Assembly (NCBI GenBank): GCA_016712565.1
Contig: JADJQU010000033.1
Span: forward strand, 62,001 to 126,000
Origin: Planctomycetota bacterium
Lineage (GTDB): Bacteria > Planctomycetota > UBA1135 > GCA-002686595
Reading direction: 5' to 3'
DNA length: 64,000 bases
A program made the translations under genes and the position numbers. The notes under the pieces are model-generated. The model worked only from the letters and a program-made list of their open reading frames with translations. It was not told where the DNA came from and did no database searches. Numbering within the stretch: position 1 is the stretch's first letter; each line of letters begins with the position of its first letter. Shown here in pieces: positions 36,051-44,956 of the stretch.

Positions 36051-36119
36051 GGCCTTCAAGTCCCCGACAATTCCCGAACAACCGCGCGGAGCGCGCGCCA
36101 GCCCCCCTCGAGCCTCCCC

Positions 36120-37340
36120 ATGAGCAAGCCGCCGGGCCTGATCGGAGTGCGCGAGCTGTTTTCCAGGCGCCGCCGCGTCAGCCGCGGCGTGGGAACGGCC
36201 CCGGCGCCCCTGGTGGACTACGTGCACCGCAAGGAGCTCCTGCGGCCCGGCAATCTGGTGGAGCCGCTGCGCTGCGGCTCCGAGGCCTTCCCGGCCATGC
36301 TCGAGGCCATCGCCGGGGCTCGGCGCACGGTGAACCTGGAGACGTACATCCTCCAGGCCGACCGCATCGGCCGCGCCTTCCAGAGTGCCCTGATCGAGCG
36401 CGCCCGAGCCGGCGTGCGAGTGCGCGTGCTGTTCGATGCACTGGGTTCCTTCGAGCTGCCCGAGTCCTTCGTGGACGAACTGGTCGAGGGCGGCGTGCAC
36501 GTGGCCGAGTTCCACCCCATTGCGCCCTGGCGACCGCGCCGCGGTTTCAATCAACGCGACCACATGAAGATCCTGGTGGTCGACGGAGCCGTGGGCTTCA
36601 CCGGCGGCCTCAACATCGGCGAGGAGTACGACGCCCTGGAAGCCGGCGGCGGTGGCTGGTTCGACATGCACGCGCGCGTTCGCGGGCCCATCGTCGCCGA
36701 CCTGGAGGCCCTCTTCCAGGGCACCTGGTGGCGGGCGGCGGGCGAGCGGCTGCTGCCCGAGGCCGACCAGAGCCATGCGCCTGACCCGCCGCACATGCTG
36801 GCCTCGGTGATCCACAACTTCGGCATCCAGAACCGTTCGCGCAAGCGCATCGCCTACCTGCATGCGATCCGCGCGGCGCGGGCGCGCATCTGCCTGATGA
36901 ACGCCTACTTCATCCCCGATTTCGCCTTGCGCATGGCCCTGCGCGCGGCCGTCGATCGCGGAGTGCGGGTGGAGGTGATCGTGCCCGAGGTCTCCGACGT
37001 GCACGTGGTGCAGTTGGCGAGCCGTCACCTGTACCCCGGCCTGCTGCGCGGCGGCGTGCACCTGTACGAGTGGCCCGCGCGCATGATGCACGCGAAGATG
37101 GGCGTCATCGACGGCGCCTGGTCCACCATCGGCAGCTACAACATCGACCGGCGCAGCCTGTTCCACAACCTCGAGGCCAGCGTGGTGGTGGCCGACACGC
37201 GCTTCGGCGGCGCGCTGCAGAAGGTGTTCGACGAGGAGCGCGGACGCTCGCGGGAGGTCGGCCTGGCGGAGTGCCTCGAGCGGCCCGCGTTCGTGCGCGC
37301 GCGACAGTGGTTCTGCCATCTGTGGCGCTATTGGTTGTGA
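36120..37340 (+). CDS. Cardiolipin synthase-like phospholipase D family protein
   Basis: The product is 406 residues from the ATG at 36120. Two complete HKD motifs are present: His148-Lys150-Asp155 in RDHMKILVVDGAVGFTGGLN and His324-Lys326-Asp331 in MMHAKMGVIDGAWSTIGSYN, each followed by the G-G/S-x-N element. This is the bacterial ClsB-like arrangement, joining phosphatidylglycerol or a related lipid to form cardiolipin. There is no N-terminal membrane segment, as in ClsB, so it should be a peripheral membrane enzyme. It is divergent from the degenerate pirin. Confidence 0.9.
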   Translation: MSKPPGLIGVRELFSRRRRVSRGVGTAPAPLVDYVHRKELLRPGNLVEPLRCGSEAFPAMLEAIAGARRTVNLETYILQADRIGRAFQSALIERARAGVRVRVLFDALGSFELPESFVDELVEGGVHVAEFHPIAPWRPRRGFNQRDHMKILVVDGAVGFTGGLNIGEEYDALEAGGGGWFDMHARVRGPIVADLEALFQGTWWRAAGERLLPEADQSHAPDPPHMLASVIHNFGIQNRSRKRIAYLHAIRAARARICLMNAYFIPDFALRMALRAAVDRGVRVEVIVPEVSDVHVVQLASRHLYPGLLRGGVHLYEWPARMMHAKMGVIDGAWSTIGSYNIDRRSLFHNLEASVVVADTRFGGALQKVFDEERGRSREVGLAECLERPAFVRARQWFCHLWRYWL

Positions 37341-37478
37341 GCGCGCAGGCTCGGTGTCGCCCATGCCGGCCGATGGGGCTTCGCCGGCCTGGCCCCTGGG
37401 CCCTGGCGGACCGGAACACGGCCCTGGGAACGGCCTCTGGATGCCGCGCCGGACGGCTCCCGGCGACGGATGCGGGGC

Positions 37479-38573
37479 TCACCGGCCCTGGGTGTGGGGA
37501 GGACCCGCCCGTTCGGCGATGTGCTGTGCCAGGGCCGCCCCCCACTCGCGGTTGAGCCGCGCGGTCGGGTGCATCGGATCCAGGAGGAGCTGTTCCACCG
37601 GCAGGCTCCCATGGAGTTTGCGCGCGATCGCGACTCCGTCCACCAACGGGATCCCGCGGGTCTTGGCGAACCTCACCTGTTGCAGTTGATATTCGCTCAG
37701 GGGCGGTTCGCCCGCGGCGGCAGTGAGGTTCGCGCGCGAAACGCCCATCAGGAGCACCAAGCGGGCCCCAAGCGCTTGGACCCGGGCCTCGCAGCGGGCC
37801 AACAGGTCGCCGAACTCCTCGGGCGTCAGTCGCGGGCGGGACTCTCGGGCCATGGCCGGGGATGGCCCCAACGCCCACAGCTTCTGGGCCAGGCGGGAGT
37901 GAGCCAGAGGCCCCGGCGGCCGCAGTCGCTCGAACTGGCGATGACTTTCGAAGTCGCTCAGTCCGTCCCACTCCACCCCGTCGTTCCAGCCGAAGTTGAG
38001 CACGATCCAATCCGGATCGAACTCGGCTCCGCGGGTCTCCAGGAAACGCCACCCCTGGTACAGGCTGTAGCCGGGGACGCCCGCGTTGATGCACTCGACC
38101 GGCGTGTCGGGCAGCAAGGCCTCGAGGTGGTCCTCGGCCGCCTGCACGAAGCTCTCTTCCGCGCGCAGCAAGTAGCCGAACGTGACCGAATCGCCGAGGC
38201 ACAGCACGCGCAGTTCCCGCTTGTCCGCGCGCGGGGGTATCTCCCGCTCCTCGCGCAGCGACTGGCCGTTGGACACCAAGCCGAAAAACGGCCGCAGGTC
38301 CCGCTCGAGCCGCACCCCGGGCGCGAGGCGCCAGAACACCTGGGGGTCGGGCTCGATCAGCTCCATGAACTGCGAGCGGGGATCTCCGGCGAGCACCTGG
38401 CCCAATTGGACCAGCCGCACGGGCGCGCGTTCAGGATCGATTCGGCGCAGGGTCCACTCCGCCACGGCCAAGCCTCCCAGGCAGGCGACCATGGCCACGG
38501 CGGCGCGCGTGCGCCTGTGGGCGCTGCTGCGCGGGACCGCGGCGGGCTCGGACGCGGACGGCGACTCTGCCAT
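37479..38573 (-). CDS. Membrane-anchored SGNH/GDSL hydrolase
   Basis: The product is 364 residues from the ATG at 38573. An N-terminal anchor (AAVAMVACLGGLAVAEW, about 23-40) precedes an extracytoplasmic SGNH domain: Ser129 in LCLGDSVTFGY, the Gly of NAGVPGYSLYQG, the Asn of NFGWNDGVEWDG and the DPMHPT block carrying the catalytic Asp/His. Such proteins deacetylate or deacylate surface glycans and lipids. The segment between blocks III and V is long. It lies downstream of proS with a 223-base gap, so it is probably transcribed separately. Confidence 0.88.
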   Translation of the reverse strand: MAESPSASEPAAVPRSSAHRRTRAAVAMVACLGGLAVAEWTLRRIDPERAPVRLVQLGQVLAGDPRSQFMELIEPDPQVFWRLAPGVRLERDLRPFFGLVSNGQSLREEREIPPRADKRELRVLCLGDSVTFGYLLRAEESFVQAAEDHLEALLPDTPVECINAGVPGYSLYQGWRFLETRGAEFDPDWIVLNFGWNDGVEWDGLSDFESHRQFERLRPPGPLAHSRLAQKLWALGPSPAMARESRPRLTPEEFGDLLARCEARVQALGARLVLLMGVSRANLTAAAGEPPLSEYQLQQVRFAKTRGIPLVDGVAIARKLHGSLPVEQLLLDPMHPTARLNREWGAALAQHIAERAGPPHTQGR

Positions 38574-38796
38574 GGGGATCTGCGCCGGTCGGTGTTCCCG
38601 GCGCGAAACCAGTGTCCTGTCTCGGGGTCGGCGGCCCGGGCGCTTCGATCGGGTTCGTCCACGCCCGAGCCGGAAACGAGTGTCCCGCACAAGCAAGACG
38701 CCCGCAAGGGCAGCCCGCCACCCGGGGCCTACCGCCGGCCCAGGACCCTGGCTCGACCCCCACGGGCGGTCCCTGGCGGACCGATTCGCGAGCCGT

Positions 38797-40302
38797 TCAG
38801 TAGTTCTTCGAGAACAGCACGCGCCGCGCGCTGGGCTTGCCGGTCTTGACGCAGACGCCGGCTTCCGGAGCCGGGCCCTCGCCGTCGAGCGGAATGCAGC
38901 GGATCGTGGCCTTCGTGGCGGCCTTGATCTCGGCCTCGGTTTCGCTCGTGCCGTCCCAGTGGGCCCAGACGAACTTGGAGTTGTTCTCGCCCGCGAACAC
39001 GGCCTGGAAGTCCTGCCAGTTTTCCACTTGGACCGTGTTGGCCCGGCGCAACTCCAGGGCGCGCTGGTAGAGGAACTTCTGGAATCCGTCGAGCAGGCGG
39101 CCGATCTCGGCGCCCAGGCCCTCGAGTTTGAGGGCCAGCTTCTGGGGCTTGCCGTTGGCATCCAGGGGCGCGATGCGCAGCTTGGCCATGACCACGCCCT
39201 GGTCCACGTCGCGGGGCCCGATCTCGAGCCGCACCGGCACGCCCTTCTTCTCCCACTCGTAGTACTTGGCGCCGGGCTTGAGCTCCTCGCGGTCGTCCAC
39301 CTTGACCACCAAGCCGTCGTCGCGCAGCTCGGCGGCGACCCGGTCGGCCACGGCGAGCACGCGCGCCTTCTCCTCGTCGCTCTTGTAGATCGGCACGATG
39401 GCCACGTGGATCGGCGCGAGCTTCGGCGGCAGGACCAAGCCGCCGTCGTCGGAGTGCGTCATGATCAGGGCGCCGATCAGGCGTGTCGACATGCCCCAGG
39501 ACGTCTGCCACACGTGCTCGCGCACGCCGGCCTGGTTCTGGAACGTCACGTTGAACGCCTTGCCGAAGTTCTGGCCCAGATCGTGGCTGGTGCCGGCCTG
39601 CAGCGCGCGGCCGTCCTGCATCATCGCTTCGATGCAGAACGTCTCCAGGGCTCCGGCGAAGCGCTCGCTCGCGGTCTTCACGCCGCGAATCACCGGCATG
39701 GCCATCATGTCCTGGGCGAAGTCGCGATAGACGTCGAGCATGCGCAGGACCTCCTCGCGCGCCTCCCCGTGGGTGGCGTGGGCGGTGTGGCCCTCCTGCC
39801 AGAGGAACTCCGACGTGCGCAGGAACATGCGCGTGCGAAGTTCCCAGCGCATGATGTTCGCCCACTGGTTGATCAGCACCGGCAGATCGCGCCAGGAGTC
39901 GATCCACTTGGCGAAGAAGTGGCCGATGATCGTCTCCGACGTGGGGCGGATGACGTAGGGTTCCTCCAGCTCGTTCTTGACGACCAGCTTTCCGTCCACC
40001 GCGCGCAGGCCGGTGTGCGTCACGACGCCGACCTCCATGGCGAAGCCCTCCACGTGCTGGGCTTCCTTGGCCAGGAACGAAAGCGGGATCAGCAGCGGAA
40101 AGTAGGCGTTCTGGTGTCCGGTGGCCTTGAAGCGCCGGTCGAGGTCCGCCTGCATCTTCTCCCAGACCGCATAGCCGTGGGGGCGGATCACCATGCAGCC
40201 CTTGACGACCAAGGCCGGCTCGGCGAGCTCCCCCGCGGCGATGACGTCCTGGTACCACTGGGCGTAGTCCTTGCTCCGCGGGGTGATCGATTCTTGTGCC
40301 AT
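38797..40302 (-). CDS. proS: Prolyl-tRNA synthetase, archaeal/eukaryote-like short type
   Basis: The product is 501 residues. Class II motifs are visible: motif 2 in INQWANIMRWELRTRMFLRTSEFLWQEGHTAH, split by its loop, and motif 3 in GALIMTHSDDGGLVLPPKLAP. TSETIIGHFFAKW follows the proline pocket. It lacks the INS editing domain of the E. coli type and has the C-terminal zinc-type domain ending SKNY, as in the archaeal/eukaryote-like ProRS found in several bacterial groups. The cytosolic enzyme charges tRNA-Pro. It is divergent from the rhodanese gene (127 bases). Confidence 0.96.
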   Translation of the reverse strand: MAQESITPRSKDYAQWYQDVIAAGELAEPALVVKGCMVIRPHGYAVWEKMQADLDRRFKATGHQNAYFPLLIPLSFLAKEAQHVEGFAMEVGVVTHTGLRAVDGKLVVKNELEEPYVIRPTSETIIGHFFAKWIDSWRDLPVLINQWANIMRWELRTRMFLRTSEFLWQEGHTAHATHGEAREEVLRMLDVYRDFAQDMMAMPVIRGVKTASERFAGALETFCIEAMMQDGRALQAGTSHDLGQNFGKAFNVTFQNQAGVREHVWQTSWGMSTRLIGALIMTHSDDGGLVLPPKLAPIHVAIVPIYKSDEEKARVLAVADRVAAELRDDGLVVKVDDREELKPGAKYYEWEKKGVPVRLEIGPRDVDQGVVMAKLRIAPLDANGKPQKLALKLEGLGAEIGRLLDGFQKFLYQRALELRRANTVQVENWQDFQAVFAGENNSKFVWAHWDGTSETEAEIKAATKATIRCIPLDGEGPAPEAGVCVKTGKPSARRVLFSKNY

Positions 40303-40429
40303 GGCTGGTTGGGGTCGGGGGCGAGAGAGGGTACGGGAGGCCGGCCGGGGGCGGTACGACCCACCGGCTTTCAGGACTCTCCCGTGTGCGTTAGACTTGG
40401 GTCCGGCCCGCCACCCTACACTTCAAGCC

Positions 40430-40969
40430 ATGACCACCGCAGCTCCGCGCATCACGCCCGACATGACCATGGAGCAGATCCTCGAGGTTGCTCCCGCCGC
40501 ACAGCGCGCGTTGTTCCAGCGCTACCACGTGGGGGGGTGCTCCTCCTGCGGGTTCCAGCCCACGGACACCCTGGCCCAGGTCTGCAAGGAACGCAACATC
40601 CTGGACGTCAACGAGGTGATTCAGACCATCCAGCGGGCCCACGAGCTCGACCAGAAGGTCGAGGTGGAGCCCCGTGAGGTCAAGGCCTGGCTCGACGCGG
40701 GCGAGGACTTCTCCTTCATCGACGTCCGCACCCCCGAGGAGCTGGCCCTCGCCAGGATCGCCCAGGCCGAGCCCTTGGATTTCAAGGACCCGGGCAAGTA
40801 CATGGGCCTGCCCAAGGACCGGCGCATCGTTTTCTCCTGCCGTTCCGGCGTGCGCAGCCTGGACGTGGCGAGCTACTTCATCGGGCACGGGTTCACCCGC
40901 GTCCATTCCATGCGCGGCGGCATCCTGGCCTGGCGCCAGCAGATCGATCCTTCGATCCCGAGCTACTGA
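40430..40969 (+). CDS. Rhodanese-domain protein with N-terminal Cys-rich helical domain
   Basis: The product is 179 residues from the ATG at 40430. The N-terminal ~65 residues (TMEQILEVAPAAQRALFQRY, then GGCSSCGFQPTDTLAQVC) resemble the DUF1858/ScdA-type domain with a CxxC that may bind a metal or FeS cluster. Residues ~80-175 are a rhodanese with the active-site loop FSCRSGVRSLDV (Cys137). It should transfer sulfur to a thiol acceptor in the cytosol. It is followed by 592 bases without a protein gene, so it is monocistronic. Confidence 0.88.
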   Translation: MTTAAPRITPDMTMEQILEVAPAAQRALFQRYHVGGCSSCGFQPTDTLAQVCKERNILDVNEVIQTIQRAHELDQKVEVEPREVKAWLDAGEDFSFIDVRTPEELALARIAQAEPLDFKDPGKYMGLPKDRRIVFSCRSGVRSLDVASYFIGHGFTRVHSMRGGILAWRQQIDPSIPSY

Positions 40970-41242
40970 GAGTCCGGCGCCCGACGCGCGGACGACCGGC
41001 CCCCGGGGGCCCCCTGGAACTCAACCTGGACCGTCTCGGCGGAGCGCGGCGGAGTGCCGGCCCCGTGCCCGGGGCCGCCCCGGACGACCCACTCTGCGGA
41101 TTCGATCCCACCCACCCGCCACCGCCGGGGCCCTCGGGAGCTGTCTCGGGTGGCGAAGTGGGCTGCTGACCCTCCTGTGGGGTAGCCGGGCCCCAGCCGG
41201 CCCGAAGTCCGGACGCCTTCGACGCCGGCCATGTTTCAAGCC
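40970..41242. other. Intergenic region between the rhodanese gene and the candidate small RNA
   Basis: No protein gene is supported on either strand. A perfect palindrome GGCCCCCGGGGGCC at 41000-41013 could form a hairpin just after the rhodanese stop, but no T-tract follows. The rest is GC-rich sequence without a start codon and ribosome-binding site combination. Confidence 0.55.
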
Positions 41243-41270
41243 TTTACAGCTCTCCGCGACGAGCTAGAGT
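41243..41270 (+). promoter_or_regulatory. Sigma-70-like promoter for the candidate small RNA
   Basis: TTTACA (41243-41248, five of six matches to TTGACA) and TAGAGT (41265-41270, four of six to TATAAT) are 16 bases apart. This predicts a start near 41277, with no coding gene in front of it on the plus strand. It stands out because the surrounding sequence is nearly AT-free. Confidence 0.5.
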
Positions 41271-41276
41271 GAATTC

Positions 41277-41486
41277 ATGGAGCGGGGCCCTGCCTCCTCG
41301 CTCCTGAGCGCTCTGCCGCGCTCTGGCTTGGGTCCTCGGATCCAGGCGCCCTGGCAGTCGTCCCTGCCAAAGACTGCCAAGGCCGCCGTCACCGGGTTCT
41401 GCCACCCGATGATGGCCGTCCCGCCGACGAAAGTCGGCGTGACCCGCGCGGAGTCGTCGCTTCGGCGACGACTCCGGTTTCATTTC
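41277..41486 (+). ncRNA. Candidate structured small RNA, about 210 nt
   Basis: A promoter-like pair ends at 41270 and a hairpin with a T-rich tail ends near 41486. Between them are further hairpins: GGCAGTC/GACTGCC (41353-41359 with 41372-41378), GGGT/ACCC (41394-41397 with 41404-41407) and CGCCGAC/GTCGGCG closed by a GAAA tetraloop (41422-41439). The motif CTGCCAA occurs twice (41364 and 41375) and could pair alternatively with GGCAG. GNRA and UUCG loops on the same strand favour a plus-strand transcript. I could not match it to 6S, tmRNA, RNase P or SRP RNA. Confidence 0.45.
41450..41486 (+). terminator. Hairpin with UUCG tetraloop and T-rich tail
   Basis: GGAGTCGTCGC (41450-41460) and GCGACGACTCC (41465-41475) form a perfect 11-bp stem closed by TTCG, followed by GGTTTCATTTC. 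This fits a rho-independent terminator on the plus strand. On the minus strand it lies 75 bases after the pseudopilin stop, where no T-tract follows. Confidence 0.65.
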
Positions 41487-41561
41487 TGGAGCACGCCTCC
41501 GCGCGTTGCGCGACGCTGGCGCGCGCGCCTCCCCACGGCTGGAGACGGGACCTGCCGCCCT

Positions 41562-42089
41562 TCAGTGCCCCTCGCCGGAATACTCGTCGGCGATTCCGTC
41601 GAGGATCACCCGCCCCGTCAGCGCCATGACGCGCACCACACGGAAACGGCCGTCGAAGCTCACCCGCAGCGTGCCGCCGGGCAGTGCCCGGGCGTTCTTG
41701 TCGTAGTGGATCTCCGAGCCGCCGTCGAAGTCGATGCTCTCCAGCCGCACGCCCTCGAAGACCCCGTCCGCGCTGAAGTCCCGCTCGAAGAGGCCGTCCT
41801 GGTCGGGTCGTTGGACCACGTTGCCGGAGGCGTCGACCACACGCCATCCGCGCCCCTCGCTGAGGAATTGGAATCGGCACGGGCGGCGATCGAAGGCGGC
41901 CATGTTCTGGGCCATGTGCAGGTCCCGCGAGAGCAGTCGAACCGCGCTCTCCAGGGTGACCGAGTGCAGTCCGAAGAAGGCCGGGATCGCCAGTCCCGCG
42001 GCGACGGCCATGATCGTCAGGACGAGCAGCATGGCGAGCAGGGAGACCCCGGCCCGCCCCGGAGCCGGGGACCTGCGACGCGCACCCAT
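41562..42089 (-). CDS. GspH/FimT-like pseudopilin lacking Glu5
   Basis: The product is 175 residues from the ATG at 42089. A prepilin leader (MGARRRSPAPGRAG) is followed by the hydrophobic helix VSLLAMLLVLTIMAVAAGL. The conserved glutamate at mature position 5 is Ala, which in type II systems is typical of the tip pseudopilin. The rest (LLSRDLHMAQNMAAFDRRPCRF, SFDGRFRVVRVMAL) resembles GspH/FimT. No other pilus or secretion genes are in the window, so it is an isolated minor subunit or works with a distant machine. Confidence 0.8.
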   Translation of the reverse strand: MGARRRSPAPGRAGVSLLAMLLVLTIMAVAAGLAIPAFFGLHSVTLESAVRLLSRDLHMAQNMAAFDRRPCRFQFLSEGRGWRVVDASGNVVQRPDQDGLFERDFSADGVFEGVRLESIDFDGGSEIHYDKNARALPGGTLRVSFDGRFRVVRVMALTGRVILDGIADEYSGEGH

Positions 42090-42247
42090 GAACGAGGTGT
42101 TTCGGCCGCCCGGCGGGCGCCCTTGAGCAGGCCGCGCGATGGCGCCCAGGGAGGCGGCGCTCCAGGCGTGGAAAAGTCTGCCCGACCCGGATCCGCCGGG
42201 TGCCCCCCGTGCTCCCCGGGGCGGCCTTTTCCCTTCCCAGCCGGTGG

Positions 42248-43375
42248 TCACCACCCCTGGAAGCGCTCCCACCGCCCAAGCACCCGCTCGCTCCCGTCCA
42301 CCAGGTGATAGGCCCCGTGCTGGGCCGCGGTGGCGCAGGCGTGATTCGGCAGGATCCGCAGCAGCGTCCCCGCCGGGAAGCGCTCCGTGTCGAGCCAGGC
42401 TCCCGGCCGCGCGGAAATCGTCCCGTGCTCCTGATGGGTGTCGCTGACCACGAGGTCCTCCAGCGGGCGGCCCAAGACGTCGCACAAGAGCCCATAGCCC
42501 TGGTCGAAGGCCTGCGGAGCCGTGCCACGGTCGCGGGACAGGGCCGTCCAGCCCGCGTCCACGAAGAGGCGCGTCCGGTCCGCGGAATGCCCGATCACGC
42601 TGGTGAGCACGGAGAGGGCCAGATCCTCCAGGCGGCAGACCCCAAGCCCCGCCATGACGAGGTCCATGAAAAGGAAAACGCCCGCGCGCACCTCGGTGAC
42701 ATCCGCGTAGGACTCCGAGAACAGGGCGGTGGGGGTGGAGCCCACGCTGACCGTGGGAACGGGCAGGCCCTGCCCCCGCAGTCGATGGGCGGCGACCAGG
42801 ATGCCCTCGCGTTCGGCTCGGGCGAACCGCCGCAGGTCCTCGGGGGACCGCGATCCATAGGACCCGCCGGCGTGGGTCAAGAGGCCCCCGAACAGCCCGC
42901 CCGAGCTCAATTCCTCCGCAAGTTCCAGGAGCTCTGCCCCCTCGGGCCGCACCCCGGCGCGCTTCCCGTCGGTGTCCACTTCCACCAGCGTCGGAACCTC
43001 CAGGGCCCGCTCCCGACAGAAGCGGCGCCACTCCCGGGCCAGCTCCAGGCCGTCCAGCAGCACCGTGACCCGCGCGCCCGCCCGCGTCAGTTGCGCTACC
43101 CGCTCGAACCTGTTCGGCGCGAGCCCCACGGCGTAGAGCAGGTCCAGGAAGCCGGCGGCGTGGAATTGTTCGGCCTCCAGCAGCGTCGAAACGGCGACCT
43201 TGGCCGTCCGGCCGCCCAGGACGTGCCGCACGGCCTCAACGGACTTGGCCGTCTTCACGTGGATCCGCAGGGGCACGCCGCCGGCCTCGAGCCGCCGCCG
43301 CAGTCGCTCGGCGTTGCGCTCCATCCGACCGCGGTCCAGCACCAGGGCCGGCGTGGGAAGTTCCCTGAGCTCCAT
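42248..43375 (-). CDS. D-threonine aldolase / D-serine dehydratase-like PLP enzyme
   Basis: The product is 375 residues from the ATG at 43375; an ATG at 43402 would add nine. It has an alanine-racemase-type barrel with the PLP Lys41 in IHVKTAKSVEAV and a C-terminal beta domain carrying the metal pair His345/Cys347 in LPNHACATAAQHG, as in the DSD1/D-threonine aldolase family. VDTDGKRAGVRPEGAELLEL and SVGSTPTALF fit the family. It acts on beta-hydroxy D-amino acids in the cytosol; aldolase and dehydratase cannot be told apart from motifs. It is divergent from the porin. Confidence 0.88.
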   Translation of the reverse strand: MELRELPTPALVLDRGRMERNAERLRRRLEAGGVPLRIHVKTAKSVEAVRHVLGGRTAKVAVSTLLEAEQFHAAGFLDLLYAVGLAPNRFERVAQLTRAGARVTVLLDGLELAREWRRFCRERALEVPTLVEVDTDGKRAGVRPEGAELLELAEELSSGGLFGGLLTHAGGSYGSRSPEDLRRFARAEREGILVAAHRLRGQGLPVPTVSVGSTPTALFSESYADVTEVRAGVFLFMDLVMAGLGVCRLEDLALSVLTSVIGHSADRTRLFVDAGWTALSRDRGTAPQAFDQGYGLLCDVLGRPLEDLVVSDTHQEHGTISARPGAWLDTERFPAGTLLRILPNHACATAAQHGAYHLVDGSERVLGRWERFQGW

Positions 43376-43592
43376 GGTCTGGAGCAGGATACTGCCCCGC
43401 ATGGCTGGGGATTTCGCGCCGCTGCCGCCCAAAATCGGCCCGGACACCCCCGCCGAGGCCGTTTTCAGCTTCGAGCGTTTTCGTGCGCGTAACACCATGC
43501 GGCAAAAAGCCTTGTGACGATTTCCGCAGCCATGCGGGGCAGTCCCTCGGGGTTGCTTGCAATTGAGACCCATTCGCAATACACTCGGGCCC

Positions 43593-44956
43593 ATGGTTCA
43601 CCCGTTGTTGCTCCTGGCACTCGTCCAAGCGCCCACCGACCTCCCGTCCGGGGCCCCCACCCCATCTCCGTCCGGCACCCGCCCCCAGGCCGAAACCCCG
43701 GCAGCCCCGGCCCCGCTAGCCCCGGCCCAGGACGCTCGCCTCGTCCGGCTCGAGGCGGAGCTGGCGGCCCTGCGCCAGGAGCTTGCCACGGCCCGCGCCG
43801 AGGACACGGCGCGCCACGACGAACAGGTGGCGGCCCTGACGGCGGAAATCGAGCAACTGCGCAGCGGCGCGGGCTCGGCCGCCGCGGCGGATCGGCTGCG
43901 GCTCGGGGGGTACGGGGAGATCCACTACAACGATCGCGACGGGGCGGGCGGGAGCCAGATCGACCTGCATCGCTTCGTCGTCTACCTGGGCTACCGCCTC
44001 AGCGACGACATCCAGTTGCACAGCGAAACGGAGCTGGAGCACGCCTATGTGGAGGACGGCAACGGCGAACTCGCCATCGAGCAGCTGTTCCTCGACTTCC
44101 GCGTCGCGCCGGCGACCCACGTGGAGGTGGGGCGCATGCTGGCGCCCTCGGCATCGTGAATCAACGCCACGAGCCGCCGACCTTCAACGGCGTCGAGCGG
44201 CCGAGCGTCGAGACCGTGGTCCTGCCGACCACCTGGAGCATGGATGGAGTGGGCCTGGCCGGGGAGCTCTCGCCCGCCGTGCGCTACCGTCTGATGATCA
44301 CCTCGAGCCTCGACGGCTCGGAGTTCAGCGCCCTGAACGGCATCCGCGGCGGCCGTCAGAAGGAGCGTCCGAGCCTCAACGAGCCCGCGTTCAGCGGCCG
44401 GATCGACTTCTTTCCCCAAGCCGGCGGCGAAGGGTCGGATGGGGACTCTTCCCTGCGCCTGGGCGTCAGCGGCTTCTACGGCGGACTCGACAACGGCAAC
44501 CAGGGCAATGACCCCGGCGTGAACGGGGACCTCTGGATCGCCTCCGCCGACGCGGAGTTCTCCCTGGGACGCCTCGACCTGCGCGGAGTCGCCGCGTGGG
44601 AGGGCATCTCGGGCGCGTCCGAACTGTCCGGTGCCACGGGCGAGTCCATCTCCAGCGCGATCACCGGCTGGTACGTCGAAGCCGCCTGGCACTGCCTGCC
44701 GGATTCCTGGGGCGGCGAGGGCCGCGGCCTGCACGACGCGGTGGTGTTCGCGCGTTACGACGACATCGACACCCAGCGCAACGTCCCCAGCGGCTTCACC
44801 CGCGATCCCGCCGGCGACCGCAGCGAGTGGACTCTGGGAGTCGGCCTGTATCCGCTGGCCAATCTCGCGCTCAAGGCGGACTACCAGATCCGCGACGACG
44901 AGGCCTCGAAGCGCCCCGCGAGCCAGCTCAACCTCGGCGTCGGATGGTCCCTGTAG
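43593..44956 (+). CDS. Outer-membrane porin, interrupted by a one-base frameshift near 44147
   Basis: The first frame (43593-44159) gives a signal peptide, a coiled coil (LVRLEAELAALRQELATARA, EQVAALTAEIEQLR) and the first barrel strands (LRLGGYGEIHYN, HVEVGRMLAP), then stops. The adjacent frame continues without overlap as LGIVNQRHEPPTFNGVERPS through to the C-terminal strand LNLGVGWSL. One extra C in GCGCCC (44143-44147) restores a ~454-residue protein reading RMLAPLGIVNQRHEPP, a standard porin stretch. The last strand ends close to aromatic-Leu, as barrels do. It overlaps the FMN/ApbE gene by 13 bases. Confidence 0.85.

Noticed and set aside
41000..41013. GGCCCCCGGGGGCC as a terminator for the rhodanese gene
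   Set aside because: It is perfectly symmetric with no loop and no following T-tract, as expected by chance in very GC-rich sequence.
41244..41483. 79-codon minus-strand frame in the gap after the rhodanese gene
   Set aside because: It is Arg/Gly-rich, has no ribosome-binding site and lies entirely within the hairpin-rich candidate RNA.
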